Source: Mucilaginibacter jinjuensis
GTDB lineage: Bacteria > Bacteroidota > Bacteroidia > Sphingobacteriales > Sphingobacteriaceae
Length of the DNA stretch: 64,000 nucleotides
Direction: 5' to 3'
Assembly: GCF_028596025.1 (NCBI RefSeq)
Contig: NZ_CP117167.1
Span: 2,790,001-2,854,000, forward strand
Both the position numbers and the translations under genes were made by a program. A model generated the notes under the pieces. The model was not told the DNA's origin, ran no database searches, and saw nothing but the letters and a program-made list of their open reading frames with translations. Shown in pieces: positions 35,833 through 44,235 of the stretch (the first letter of the stretch is position 1; each line of letters begins with the position of its first letter).

Positions 35833-36186
35833 TTAATGAACACCATCTCTTTTCGCCAGTTTGCGCACTTCAACACTATTGCCATCGCCTTGTAAAACCG
35901 GACAGCCTTTGGCAAATTCGGCAGCTTCATCGGCCGACTCAGCTTTAACTATAATATAGCCGCCGATTGTTTCTTTAATTTCACCGAAAGGGCCATTGGT
36001 TACTACACTGTTGTACTTAACAATACGGGCATCATCAAAGGATAAACCGTTGCCGCCTACAAATTTGTTTTGTGCTGCAATGCCGCCAATCCAATCCATC
36101 GTTTGTTTCATCCAGATCTGGATCTGTTCTGGTGATGCTACCTTGTTGCCGTCTTCGTGCCTGAAGATTAAAATAAATTCATCCAT
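35833..36186 (-). CDS. YCII/DGPF-domain protein (117 aa)
   Basis: Small protein of the YCII-related family. The conserved start MDEFILIFRHE, the motif VVTNGPFGEIKETIGGYIIVKAES (the DGPF-type signature is changed to TNGPFGE here) and the end IEVR-like NSVEVRKLA are all seen. Such genes are the standard neighbours of ECF42 sigma factors and are usually their main target. It has no signal peptide. The molecular function is unknown. The sigma gene lies directly downstream beyond a strong hairpin. Confidence 0.9.
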   Translation of the reverse strand: MDEFILIFRHEDGNKVASPEQIQIWMKQTMDWIGGIAAQNKFVGGNGLSFDDARIVKYNSVVTNGPFGEIKETIGGYIIVKAESADEAAEFAKGCPVLQGDGNSVEVRKLAKRDGVH

Positions 36187-36520
36187 TTTGTTAAAATTTA
36201 ATTGTTGTGTGATATGTACTTATATATCCATAACAATCAGGAGTATTGAAATTGGACACCAGATACTAATTTACAATAAAAGCGTATTCTGAAGACTAAA
36301 ATTGGCGACCGGAAATGAAGGGTATGTCATCCCATTGTCTGCAAACTGTCCTGATTAATAAGCTATTTTTTTAATATTTAAGACAATATTTTGTTTTAAA
36401 TATTAAAAAATACGTGTTTAATGCCTTTTAAGCCATTAAATAGAAATATGGTATACCTATTGTATAAATCAATACAATTAAAAACATCATCATTTACCTT
36501 TAAAAAACAAACAAACAGTC
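36187..36520. other. Intergenic region with a long AT-rich inverted repeat
   Basis: No gene is supported in this 334-base gap. A perfect 15-base inverted repeat, TTTTTTAATATTTAA (36367-36381) and TTAAATATTAAAAAA (36396-36410), lies 110 bases upstream of the 51-aa membrane-protein gene. The rest is AT-rich sequence, presumably the promoters of the DGPF gene and of the small gene. Confidence 0.5.
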
Positions 36521-36676
36521 ATGAGATCTTTATTATATATCATCGCAGTTATCTTAATCATTGGATGGGTATTAGGCGAATTCGTATATTCTGCAGGTGG
36601 TTTAATCCACATCTTATTAGTTATCGCTATCATTTCCTTAATTTTAGGATTCCTGAGAAGAGATACTGTAGTTTAA
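36521..36676 (+). CDS. Small membrane protein, lmo0937 family (51 aa)
   Basis: A short frame starting at ATG 36521 encodes a 51-residue peptide with two hydrophobic segments (LLYIIAVILIIGWVLGEF and HILLVIAIISLILGF), a glycine hinge (YSAGGLIH) and the end LRRDTVV. This matches the small lmo0937-type stress-associated membrane proteins common in Bacteroidota. The overlapping 92-codon frame on the same strand is a shadow. A strong terminator follows 21 bases later. A nearby 15-base inverted repeat may be part of its control. Function is unknown. Confidence 0.85.
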   Translation: MRSLLYIIAVILIIGWVLGEFVYSAGGLIHILLVIAIISLILGFLRRDTVV

Positions 36677-36697
36677 GCAGAAAACAGAACTTAAAAT

Positions 36698-36729
36698 AAA
36701 AGCCCGGCTATTTAATAGCCGGGCTTTTT
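36698..36729. terminator. Terminator after the small membrane-protein gene
   Basis: AAAGCCCGGCTA (36699-36710) pairs with TAGCCGGGCTTT (36716-36727), loop of five bases, followed by a T run. The reverse direction could serve the convergent DUF1456 gene, which ends at 36734. Confidence 0.9.
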
Positions 36730-36733
36730 GTTT

Positions 36734-36982
36734 TTATGCCGGGTCTTGCTTCGGAGCCTTTGGCGGACGGGGGCCGCGTTTGTAGATAATCAACCCGTTT
36801 AAAAAGTTGCGGAGGATCTGATCGCCGCAAGGTTTAAAGTTGGGATGGTCATCATTGCGAAAGATGGCGCTGATCTCATTTTTGGTTACCTTGAAATCGG
36901 CCAGTAACAAAACCTTAATAATATCGTCGTCTGTAAATTTTAAAGCTACCCGAAGCTTTTTCATGATATCGTTATTGCTCAT
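36734..36982 (-). CDS. DUF1456 protein, single-repeat form (82 aa)
   Basis: Short protein related to E. coli YehS. The repeat unit is recognisable: NDIMKKLRVALKFTDDDIIKVL, then FRNDDHPNFKPCGDQILRNFLNGLIIYKRG. YehS has two such units in about 156 aa, whereas only one is present here, so this is either a natural single-unit form or a shortened gene. The tail is Pro/Lys-rich. It lies 17 bases after the DbpA-like helicase gene on the same strand and may share its transcript. Function is unknown. Confidence 0.75.
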   Translation of the reverse strand: MSNNDIMKKLRVALKFTDDDIIKVLLLADFKVTKNEISAIFRNDDHPNFKPCGDQILRNFLNGLIIYKRGPRPPKAPKQDPA

Positions 36983-36999
36983 AATAGTAAGTTTATGTA

Positions 37000-38319
37000 T
37001 TAGCGGGAAATTTCTATTCTTATTTTTTTGCCTTTAATTTTTTCGTTTTTAACTAACTGTACAACACGCTCTATACGGTTACGTTTTACAGCTGCATACG
37101 ATGAATGGTCGAGCACCTCTATCAAGCCCAGATCTTCTTTGGCAAGTTCTCCTTTTTGTAGAAGCAGGCCTACTATATCTACCTTGTTAATTTTATCTTT
37201 TTTACCGGCAGCAATATACAGCGTAGCCCAGGGTGATGGTTTAGGCAGAACAGGATCGGCAGACAAATCTTCAATCTCAGGAACTTCCTTTAAATAGGCA
37301 GGCTTTTCATCAGGTGTTAACATTAAATACGATGTACCTGTGGCATGCATTCGTGCTGTACGGCCATTGCGGTGGATAAAAGCTTCTTCGTTATGCGGTA
37401 ACTGGTAATGGATGATGTGCTCAATTTCTGGAATGTCCAGTCCTCTCGAAGCCAGGTCGGTAGTAATTAAGATCCTATGACTGCCGTTTCTGAATTTGAT
37501 CAATGCCCGCTCACGATCATCCTGCTCCATACCACCGTGAAAAATATCGTGGGGCAGACCCATGTCGTACAATAGGTCGCTGATGCGGTCAACTGCTTCG
37601 CGGTGGTTACAGAAAACAAGTGTAGGTTGGTCGCTTACCTTGCAAATGAGTGCAAACAACGCTTCCAGTTTATCGGCTGCTTCGGCAACTACTGCTTTTT
37701 GCTTAAGGTTGGAGACTGTTTCTGTTTTATCCAGATAATCAAGTTTAACGGGTTTGTTAATGCCTGTAAACGACGGAATCTCGTCCATTTGTGTGGCCGA
37801 GGTAAGGATCCGTTTTTTTATGGCCGGCATTTGTTTGATGATGTACGACATATCCTCCTGGAAACCGAATTCGAGAGCCTTATCAAACTCGTCGAGTATC
37901 AATGTTTTGATAGTGTCCGTGCTGAAACTTTCTCGGCGCAGGTGATGTGCAATACGGCCCGGTGTGCCAATTAATACAGCAGGTGGCTGCGACAGGTTGT
38001 TGCGTTCGATTTTTACATCGTGGCCGCCATAACAACAGTTTACTTTAAAGCCGCTGCCCATAGCCCTGAAAACCTGCTCTATCTGTAAAGCCAACTCGCG
38101 GGATGGTACCAATATCATTGCCTGCACGGCTGGGATGTTGGCATCAAGCAAACCCAGTAATGGCAATAAAAAGCCCAGCGTTTTGCCCGAACCTGTAGGC
38201 GAAAGCAATATGACATCACTTTTTTTAGCAGCTGCAATGGCGGCCTCCTGCATGGGGTTAAGGGCATTTATCTTTAAGTTATCGAGCGCTTGCTTTATCA
38301 TGTACCGTTGGATTGGCAT
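37000..38319 (-). CDS. DEAD-box RNA helicase with DbpA-like RNA-binding domain (439 aa)
   Basis: ATP-dependent RNA helicase. The Q-motif region ALNPMQEAAIAAAKK, motif I SPTGSGKT, motif Ia PSRELALQI, motif II DEFD (a DEAD variant), motif III SAT, and motifs V and VI in TDLASRGLD and HRNGRTARM are present. The C-terminal 75 residues (ATLYIAAGKKDKINKVDIVGLL to KKIRIEIS) fit the DbpA RNA-binding domain that recognises 23S rRNA hairpin 92, so a role in 50S assembly is likely. The ATG at 38319 follows the in-frame TTG at 38322. Confidence 0.9.
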   Translation of the reverse strand: MPIQRYMIKQALDNLKINALNPMQEAAIAAAKKSDVILLSPTGSGKTLGFLLPLLGLLDANIPAVQAMILVPSRELALQIEQVFRAMGSGFKVNCCYGGHDVKIERNNLSQPPAVLIGTPGRIAHHLRRESFSTDTIKTLILDEFDKALEFGFQEDMSYIIKQMPAIKKRILTSATQMDEIPSFTGINKPVKLDYLDKTETVSNLKQKAVVAEAADKLEALFALICKVSDQPTLVFCNHREAVDRISDLLYDMGLPHDIFHGGMEQDDRERALIKFRNGSHRILITTDLASRGLDIPEIEHIIHYQLPHNEEAFIHRNGRTARMHATGTSYLMLTPDEKPAYLKEVPEIEDLSADPVLPKPSPWATLYIAAGKKDKINKVDIVGLLLQKGELAKEDLGLIEVLDHSSYAAVKRNRIERVVQLVKNEKIKGKKIRIEISR

Positions 38320-38372
38320 CAAAGATAAGCTAAAATGATGGGAGGGAGGCCGATAGCTTGTTAAAGAAGTTA

Positions 38373-39332
38373 TTAAGGGATCAGCAATATTTTTCCAGTG
38401 CTTTGGCGGCTCTCCAGAAAAGCATGGGCAGCAGCGCCATCGCTGAGAGCAAACTTTCTGCTGATGTCAACGCTGATAACTCCTTGTTCTATCCAGTTAA
38501 ACAACTCAGCAGAGCGTTTTAAACGTTCTTCGGCCGAAGTTAGATAACTCCAAAGGTCGCCGCCTGTTATGGTTTTTGAGGTATCCATCAGCATCCGTGG
38601 ATCAATTAATGGTGGGTTACCCCCTGCAAAACCGAAGAAAACAATTGTGCCTCCGGTTTTGGTAACTTCAAAACTGTCCATTAAGGTGCTGCCGATGCTT
38701 TCGTATACTACATCAACACCTTTGTATTTATCTACAAGTTGTTTTTTCCAGTCTTCGTTATACAGAAAACAATCATCGGCACCTGCATTAATAACATTCT
38801 GTTTTTTTATGGCCGATGATGTTAAGCCGATAACTGTAGCCCCAAAATGCTTGCTCAATTGTACCAATAACTGACCTACGCCACCAGCAGCAGCATGTAC
38901 TAAAATAACATTGCCAGGCTTTACCTGATAGCTGTCGGTAGTTAAATATTGTGCTGTTAAGCCTTGCAATAACATGGCTGCTGCGGTCTCGAGACCAATA
39001 TTTGTGGGTAAGGGGATAGCGTGGCTTGCGGGTACTGCAACCAATTCGGCATTGGCCAAAGGTACATCGGCAAAGCCAATACGGTCGCCTATTTTTAGGT
39101 GGCTGATGTTTTTGCCAATCTGTACAATTTCGCCCGCACCTTCGTAACCTGCAATAAATGGTGGCTGGCCTACCAAATGATAGTTGCCGTTACGGCGGTA
39201 GGTATCGGCAAAATTTAAGCCGATGGCCTTTGTTTTAACCATCACTTCGTCATCGCCGATAACCCGATCGGCAACATCGCCATAATACAAAACATCAGGG
39301 CTGCCAAAAATGTCGAAACAAAGGGCTTTCAT
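38373..39332 (-). CDS. NADPH:quinone reductase-type zinc-less MDR oxidoreductase (319 aa)
   Basis: Medium-chain dehydrogenase/reductase without the zinc ligands. The N-terminal domain has GYEGAGEIVQIGKN; the Rossmann motif is VHAAAGGVGQLLVQLSK at about residues 143-159, and the second dinucleotide block is in YKGVDVVYESIGSTLMDS. No Cys/His metal cluster is seen, which separates it from alcohol dehydrogenases. It is a single gene, upstream of the helicase operon and downstream of a 75-aa hypothetical gene on the same strand. A quinone-reducing role is the family default. Confidence 0.92.
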   Translation of the reverse strand: MKALCFDIFGSPDVLYYGDVADRVIGDDEVMVKTKAIGLNFADTYRRNGNYHLVGQPPFIAGYEGAGEIVQIGKNISHLKIGDRIGFADVPLANAELVAVPASHAIPLPTNIGLETAAAMLLQGLTAQYLTTDSYQVKPGNVILVHAAAGGVGQLLVQLSKHFGATVIGLTSSAIKKQNVINAGADDCFLYNEDWKKQLVDKYKGVDVVYESIGSTLMDSFEVTKTGGTIVFFGFAGGNPPLIDPRMLMDTSKTITGGDLWSYLTSAEERLKRSAELFNWIEQGVISVDISRKFALSDGAAAHAFLESRQSTGKILLIP

Positions 39333-39361
39333 TTAATACTGAATTAAATAAAGAATGCTAT

Positions 39362-39589
39362 TTACTCTGCTGAATTATCTTCGGGTGCTTGCTGGTCTTT
39401 AGAGTTTGCCTTCAACATTACGCGGCCTTTTTTGGTTAAAGCGTAGGTTGTTTTTTTAGTTTTGGCGTCAGTTATAATATCTATCAGGGTGTATGATTTT
39501 AAACTTTGCAAATCCTCTGCACTTATACCCTTGGCCAATCCTTTGTTTGCAATCGTTTTAAGCGCTGCAACTACCTCTTCGTGTTTCAT
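39362..39589 (-). CDS. Small hypothetical protein, winged-helix-like (75 aa)
   Basis: Not recognised as a named family. The chain MKHEEVVAALKTIANKGLAKG to KTTYALTKKGRVMLKANSK resembles a small winged-helix fold, with a helix-rich start, a Lys/Arg-rich central turn and the TYALTKKG beta wing. An acidic Gln/Glu/Asp tail ends the protein. It lies on the minus strand 29 bases upstream of the quinone-oxidoreductase gene. A nucleic-acid-binding role is possible, but nothing else supports it. Confidence 0.6.
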   Translation of the reverse strand: MKHEEVVAALKTIANKGLAKGISAEDLQSLKSYTLIDIITDAKTKKTTYALTKKGRVMLKANSKDQQAPEDNSAE

Positions 39590-39623
39590 GGCGCTAAATT
39601 AAGGATTATGAATTAGATGTGAA

Positions 39624-39650
39624 TACTCAGAGTGGGAATCGAACCCACAC
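39624..39650 (-). other. 3' fragment of a tRNA gene (T arm and acceptor strand)
   Basis: On the minus strand the sequence GTGGGTTCGATTCCCAC forms a perfect 5-base T stem with a canonical 7-base TTCGATT loop, followed by TCTGAGTA, which would be the 3' acceptor strand plus discriminator. The D arm, the anticodon arm and the matching 5' acceptor strand are missing upstream, where the terminator and tRNA-Gly lie instead. It is best seen as a tRNA remnant, or an integration-type scar. Confidence 0.7.
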
Positions 39651-39681
39651 AAAAAAAGCCCTTCATTTCTGAAGGGCTTTT
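39651..39681 (-). terminator. Terminator after tRNA-Gly
   Basis: AAAAGCCCTTC (39654-39664) and GAAGGGCTTTT (39671-39681) form an 11-base stem directly downstream of the tRNA-Gly gene on the minus strand, followed by T residues. The plus-strand reading is similar. Confidence 0.85.
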
Positions 39682-39685
39682 CTGC

Positions 39686-39761
<76 letters not shown>

Positions 39762-39933
39762 GTTGGGGTTGCAAATATAGACAGAAAAGAATATTCTGCA
39801 AGAGAAAAAATAAAAAATGCTTTGTGGATTGTGATTTTATGGCCTAAGTATATTCAAATTGAGGAACTTAATTTTTTGATGGGTTTAATTAACAAATGTT
39901 AGATTCAATAAAATATCTATAATTTTATAAATT

Positions 39934-40581
39934 ATGGTAAATCCAGACCACATTCAGTATAACCAGGAAATCTTTAAAATACTTTTATCAGCTGTAATTG
40001 GCTGCATGGTAGGGCTGGAGCGCGAAATTAGGCGTAAGCCTGCCGGTTTCAGAACGCTGGCTATTATTAGTGTGGGGGCAACCATATTTACCATCTGCTC
40101 TTATAAACTGGGTTTCCCGGGTAACCAGGACCGCATTGCTGCCAATATTATTACGGGAGTAGGCTTTCTGGGGGCTGGCGTTATTTATAGAAATGGCTTT
40201 TCGGTGTCAGGCATTACAACGGCAGCCACCATCTGGATTGCGGCGGCACTAGGTATGCTGATTGGGATAGGGGAGTATGGCCTCACAGCATTGTCGCTCG
40301 TTACCTCGCTCATCATTCTCTCGGTAATGGAATACTTGCAGGATTATATTGATAGCCGTTTTCAACACCGTAACTACACCATTACCTGCCGTGGCGAATA
40401 TAATCATAACCAGCTAAACGAGAAATTTGCCCAGCATCAGCTTAAAGTCCGCAACTTTAAAGAGACCCGACAGGACACCCAAACCAATTTTGAATTTGAT
40501 ATAAGTGGCAAAGAGAACAATCTTGAGCTGTTTAACCAGTGGCTTAAGCAAAATGAAGAGGTATTTTCATTTGTTTGGTAG
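39934..40581 (+). CDS. MgtC/SapB-family membrane protein (215 aa)
   Basis: Inner-membrane protein of the MgtC family. The signature is GCMVGLEREIRRKPAGFRTLAIISVGATIFTICSY at about residues 24-57, with four or five hydrophobic segments up to residue 140 (GVGFLGAGVIYRNG is the conserved loop). The last 70 residues are a soluble domain (ITCRGEYNHNQL...). MgtC proteins affect survival in low Mg2+ and modulate F-ATPase in Salmonella; in environmental bacteria the role is unclear. The gene is monocistronic. Confidence 0.92.
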   Translation: MVNPDHIQYNQEIFKILLSAVIGCMVGLEREIRRKPAGFRTLAIISVGATIFTICSYKLGFPGNQDRIAANIITGVGFLGAGVIYRNGFSVSGITTAATIWIAAALGMLIGIGEYGLTALSLVTSLIILSVMEYLQDYIDSRFQHRNYTITCRGEYNHNQLNEKFAQHQLKVRNFKETRQDTQTNFEFDISGKENNLELFNQWLKQNEEVFSFVW

Positions 40582-40982
40582 GCTTTTATCAACCATTGAT
40601 TCAAGCCTGAATCCGCAATTTTTGCTGTATTTGGGTGGTTTTTAACTTTTCTTTCAATAAAAATTTAAATAATTGCATTTTTTGTTTTTTATACCTATGT
40701 TTAAACCCGGTTTGTTTTTTTATGGGGCTGTAAATGCAAAAAATGAAAGGTGTTTTTATTTCTGAATTATTAACCCTCTAAATATAAACCGGGCGATCAG
40801 GCAACGATGAATACCATCGGTGCCGTAATCGCTGTGTGATTAAAATTTCTAAACGTACTTGCTATTTATAATGAAACTTGGCATAGGTGAATTTACCTGT
40901 GGCGGGAGCTTACTGTCTGTAAAAAACGAATGATATTTAATATTAATTGTGGTACTACTGTTTACATTTTTTATTTATTAAA
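40582..40982. ncRNA. Intergenic region with a long nested hairpin (structured RNA candidate)
   Basis: No gene is supported in this 401-base gap. A compound hairpin is at 40793-40832: GCGAT pairs with ATCGC, GGCA with TGCC and CGATG with CATCG around an AATAC loop, separated by small bulges. A second small hairpin (AGGTGAATTTACCT) lies at about 40888-40901. It could be the leader of the 116-aa hypothetical gene. It does not match a riboswitch class that I recognise. Confidence 0.35.
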
Positions 40983-41333
40983 ATGAATTCTGAAATTAAA
41001 ATGGCTATTAATCAGGCCCCAGAGGGTTTCCCTGGCTTAAGTGAAGTTGCGCAACGCAATGCCGAAAGGCTAATTATGTACATCACCGGCAGGGGGATGT
41101 TAGATTATATTACGCTTAACACTACCTTTTCGGGAGGGCTAAGCATTTTCCTAGTGATGAAGCAATGGCAATTTTATATGCATTCAACCAATGAGGGTAA
41201 CATTGTATACATTTTATGGAAAGGGAAGCAACAATACGATTGTGGCTACGACACTTGCGACGCGTATTTACCTAAGCTTATATTTTATCTAAACACGATA
41301 AAATTTAACCAGGAAAATGCTGTATTAGCTTAG
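40983..41333 (+). CDS. Hypothetical protein (116 aa)
   Basis: Unrecognised small protein. The ATG at 40983 ([18 protein letters not shown]) is chosen; 12 further codons upstream are in frame but unlikely. The product has no membrane segment or signal peptide. Its middle ([27 protein letters not shown]) is a possible alpha/beta core and two Cys lie in [13 protein letters not shown], close together. The last 4 bases overlap the convergent adenine deaminase gene. A structured intergenic segment lies upstream. Function not proposed. Confidence 0.6.
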   Translation: MNSEIKMAINQAPEGFPGLSEVAQRNAERLIMYITGRGMLDYITLNTTFSGGLSIFLVMKQWQFYMHSTNEGNIVYILWKGKQQYDCGYDTCDAYLPKLIFYLNTIKFNQENAVLA

Positions 41334-42958
41334 CTGATTAGTTTAAATTCTGCACCGTCAAACAAACCCATATCACTTAATTTGAGATGTGGTATTACCA
41401 GCAAGGCCATAAATGATAAGGTCATGAATGGTGATGACAGTGTAGAACCTAATTTTTTAGACATTGCATCTATAGCCGTATAGGCTTCGGCAACCTCATA
41501 CCCATCTTTTTCACTCATTAGCCCGGCAATGGGCAGGGCCAAAATCATCTCTTCGGTATCGCTTACGCAACTAATACCGCCCCGGGCGGCAATAATGAGG
41601 TTTACAGCGCGGCAAATACTTTCGTCATCTACACCAACCACTACAATATTATGGCTATCGTGCGCTACAGATGACGCAATTGCGCCGCGGTTTAAACAGA
41701 AGTTTTTGATAAAGCCTTTAGCAATAGGCATTTGCTTATAACGGTTTACCACGGCAATTTTCAGGATGTCGTTTTGCAGATCTGTAACCAGCAATCCGTT
41801 TACGGGCTGCATGGCCACCAATAGTTTATTGGTGATCAATTGCCCGTCGATGGCTTCAATAACAGGGATCAGCTCATGATTCGAGGGCTGTGGGTACTCA
41901 AAGTCAGCAGGTGATTTTTTATCCGCAGTAAAATTATTGATAATAGTAGCCTGTCGAGATTTTATGGCTGATTTACCGTTCAATGCAACCTGCTCGCCAT
42001 CAATATAAGTTTGCAATACCTCGAAATTAACCAGGTCATTAACAATAATAAAGTCGGCATAATCGCCTTCGTTTAACAGACCGATGTCGAGTTTGTAATG
42101 TTTTACAGGATTAACGCAGGTAGCCTTTAATACATTAAAAACATTAACGCCTTTAGCAACCGCACGGGCACAAAGCTGGTTAATATGGCCCAGAACTAAA
42201 CTGTCCGGATGTTTGTCGTCGCTGCAAAACATAATCATGTCTGGGTAATCATTCAGCATGTCAATCAACGCATCAAAATTTTTGGCGGCACTACCTTCGC
42301 GAATCAGGATCTTCATACCGTACTTCAGCTTATCCAAAGCCTCATCTTTAGTAAAACATTCATGATCTGTGCTGATACCGGCATCGATGTATGCACCTGC
42401 AGTTTCGCCGCGCAGGCCCGGGGCGTGGCCATCAATAGGTTTTCCGGCTTTTTGTGCAGCGGCTATTTTAGACACTACTTCAGGGTCTTTATTTAGTACC
42501 CCGGGAAAGTTCATAACTTCAGTAAGGTATTTGATTTCATCCCGCTGCAACAGAGCGTCAACGTCGGCGGCATTTAAATGTGCCCCTGCGGTTTCAAAAA
42601 TGGTTGCGGGTACACAGCTCGGTGCGCCGAAATTAAATTTGAAGGGCACTGTTTTGCCATTTTCAATCATGTATTCTACGCCGGCAATGCCGCAAACATT
42701 GGCAATTTCGTGCGGGTCGCTCACGGTGCCAACGGTGCCATGTACAACTGCAAGGCGCGCAAACTCTGCCGGTACCAGCATTGAGCTTTCTACATGCACA
42801 TGGGCATCTACAAAACCGGGGAGGATGTAGGGTAAAGCATCACCGGCATGCTCGATTTTTTGGATTGATTGTATTCGCCCATCGGCAATAGTTACCGTGG
42901 CCGGATAAATATCCTTGTTAGTTATATCAACAAATTGAGCTGTAATTACTTGCGACAT
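41330..42958 (-). CDS. ade: Adenine deaminase (542 aa)
   Basis: Deaminates adenine to hypoxanthine and ammonia in purine salvage. It is an amidohydrolase with the metal motif HVHVESSML at about residues 52-60, then [20 protein letters not shown], the metal-ligand stretch [19 protein letters not shown] and [14 protein letters not shown]. The C-terminal domain ends with the [14 protein letters not shown] block. Length 542 aa fits the AdeC family, not the short adenosine-deaminase-like type. It lies 21 bases downstream of the thioredoxin-like gene on the same strand. It is convergent with a hypothetical gene. Confidence 0.96.
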   Translation of the reverse strand: MSQVITAQFVDITNKDIYPATVTIADGRIQSIQKIEHAGDALPYILPGFVDAHVHVESSMLVPAEFARLAVVHGTVGTVSDPHEIANVCGIAGVEYMIENGKTVPFKFNFGAPSCVPATIFETAGAHLNAADVDALLQRDEIKYLTEVMNFPGVLNKDPEVVSKIAAAQKAGKPIDGHAPGLRGETAGAYIDAGISTDHECFTKDEALDKLKYGMKILIREGSAAKNFDALIDMLNDYPDMIMFCSDDKHPDSLVLGHINQLCARAVAKGVNVFNVLKATCVNPVKHYKLDIGLLNEGDYADFIIVNDLVNFEVLQTYIDGEQVALNGKSAIKSRQATIINNFTADKKSPADFEYPQPSNHELIPVIEAIDGQLITNKLLVAMQPVNGLLVTDLQNDILKIAVVNRYKQMPIAKGFIKNFCLNRGAIASSVAHDSHNIVVVGVDDESICRAVNLIIAARGGISCVSDTEEMILALPIAGLMSEKDGYEVAEAYTAIDAMSKKLGSTLSSPFMTLSFMALLVIPHLKLSDMGLFDGAEFKLIS

Positions 42959-42979
42959 GACGTGGGAGATGAGTTTGTA

Positions 42980-43543
42980 TCAGACTAAAAGCCGCGAAAA
43001 AATGGCTGTCAGTTCTAATTGCAAACTTACCCCTTTGTCGGCATTGTACCATTGTTGTAAGGCAATTTTCTTTTCCTCCATTGGTACATGGTCTTTGAGT
43101 AATTGATCGTATAAAGCCTGGCAGCCGGCCGGCCTTGGCCCCCAAACAGCAAGTTCGTTATTGTCCTGATCAGCAATAATTAGCTTGGGGATTGATTTGC
43201 TCCCGTTGGTAAGATATTGATTGATGAGAAATGGTTCGGCATCCCTTAACTGATAGTCTACTTTTATTAATGGGTTTAGTTCAGATAACCGATGTATAAA
43301 GGGTATGCTGTGCGATGCATCGCCGCACCAGGGTTCGGTAATAATAGTCCAGAATTGAGGATGGGTTATACGCTCTATAATGCCGGCTAAAACTTCATTC
43401 AATATGCCCGATTTTAGCCAGCGATGCTGCCGTGCCCAGTTTAGCTTAGTGTAATTCAGATAGTCTGGATTATCATAAGGGGATGCAGGATTGGGGTCGT
43501 TTATAATATCCTGAAAAATCTGTTGATAGCCTATAAAATCCAT
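42980..43543 (-). CDS. Thioredoxin-family protein (187 aa)
   Basis: Soluble thioredoxin-fold protein. The active-site position reads TEPWCGDASH, so only the first Cys of a CxxC pair is present, as in related bacteroidete thioredoxin-like proteins. The preceding strand HPQFWTIITEP and the cis-Pro stretch KSIPKLIIAD agree with the fold. The ATG at 43543 (MDFIGYQQIF) is preferred over the TTG further upstream. It ends 21 bases before ade and may share its transcript. With one Cys it could act as a monothiol reductase or redox sensor, but this is inference. Confidence 0.82.
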   Translation of the reverse strand: MDFIGYQQIFQDIINDPNPASPYDNPDYLNYTKLNWARQHRWLKSGILNEVLAGIIERITHPQFWTIITEPWCGDASHSIPFIHRLSELNPLIKVDYQLRDAEPFLINQYLTNGSKSIPKLIIADQDNNELAVWGPRPAGCQALYDQLLKDHVPMEEKKIALQQWYNADKGVSLQLELTAIFSRLLV

Positions 43544-43706
43544 TATGCGCTTAGATTTAAAATTTCTAATAAAACAATATACGCAAAGTAAAGGCAATTG
43601 AAATATTACTCAATTAACCGGTATGGGTTTAAGGTTGTTAGTTTACAGCTGACAGACAAATACCCTATTAAAATTCAAAAATCTGACAATATGTGAAACG
43701 TAACAA

Positions 43707-43740
43707 CAAAGCCCGATCTGCATTTGCAGACCGGGCTTTG
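43707..43740. terminator. Terminator between the csp and thioredoxin genes
   Basis: CAAAGCCCG (43707-43715) and CGGGCTTTG (43732-43740) with an inner TCTGC/GCAGA stem form a long hairpin. It lies downstream of the cold-shock genes on the minus strand and upstream of the thioredoxin-like gene. Confidence 0.85.
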
Positions 43741-43783
43741 TATATGATTAAGCGAGAATCGATAAGATGTTCTTAATCGCTAT

Positions 43784-44230
43784 TTATTTCTTTTTTACTT
43801 TAACCGCGGTTAATCCTTTTTGGCCTTGTTCCACCTCAAAAGTTACGGCATTGTTTTCCTTAATTGGCTCTGTTAAAGCGTTAATATGGACAAAAATGCT
43901 TTCCTGAGTTTGCAGATCCTTGATAAATCCATAGCCTTTAGCTTCGTTAAAAAAGCTGACAATTCCATTCCTTACTGCATCAAACGGAATATCTTCCTGT
44001 TTGGCTACACTAACCTGAATGTCTTCGAGGTTAACCTTAATTTTCCTCGACGGATCGGGTGGGGTTGAAGTGATGTTGCCATACTCATCGGTGTAAGCCA
44101 TCATGTCCTCAAGGCTTGAGCCTCCGGGGTTTGCTTTCCGGTATTCGGCTTTTTCCTTTTTCTCTTTGGCCTTTTTTAGGCGGGCCTTTTCCTTTTCCTT
44201 TTTACTAAATGTTTCTGTTGATCTTGCCAA
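43784..44230 (-). CDS. Cold-shock-domain protein with basic N-terminal extension (148 aa)
   Basis: Nucleic-acid-binding cold-shock protein with an extra N-terminal part. Residues 1-40 are strongly charged (KKEKEKARLKKAKEKKEKAEY), then a linker carries ITSTPPDPSRKIKV, and residues about 85-148 form the CSD with GIVSFFNEAKGYGFIKD and IFVHINAL (RNP1/RNP2). The frame opens with TTG at 44230, 5 bases after the stop of the upstream csp gene; the TTG is kept because the extension is typical of bacteroidete members. It is part of a two-gene csp unit. Confidence 0.85.
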   Translation of the reverse strand: MARSTETFSKKEKEKARLKKAKEKKEKAEYRKANPGGSSLEDMMAYTDEYGNITSTPPDPSRKIKVNLEDIQVSVAKQEDIPFDAVRNGIVSFFNEAKGYGFIKDLQTQESIFVHINALTEPIKENNAVTFEVEQGQKGLTAVKVKKK

Positions 44231-44235
44231 TGTTG

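Noticed and set aside
36421..36699. 92-codon frame over the small membrane-protein gene
   Set aside because: It is out of frame with the hydrophobic 51-aa gene, and its predicted protein has no recognisable family.
40793..40901. Known riboswitch (cobalamin, TPP or SAM)
   Set aside because: The conserved core sequences of these classes are not present. Only a generic hairpin is seen.
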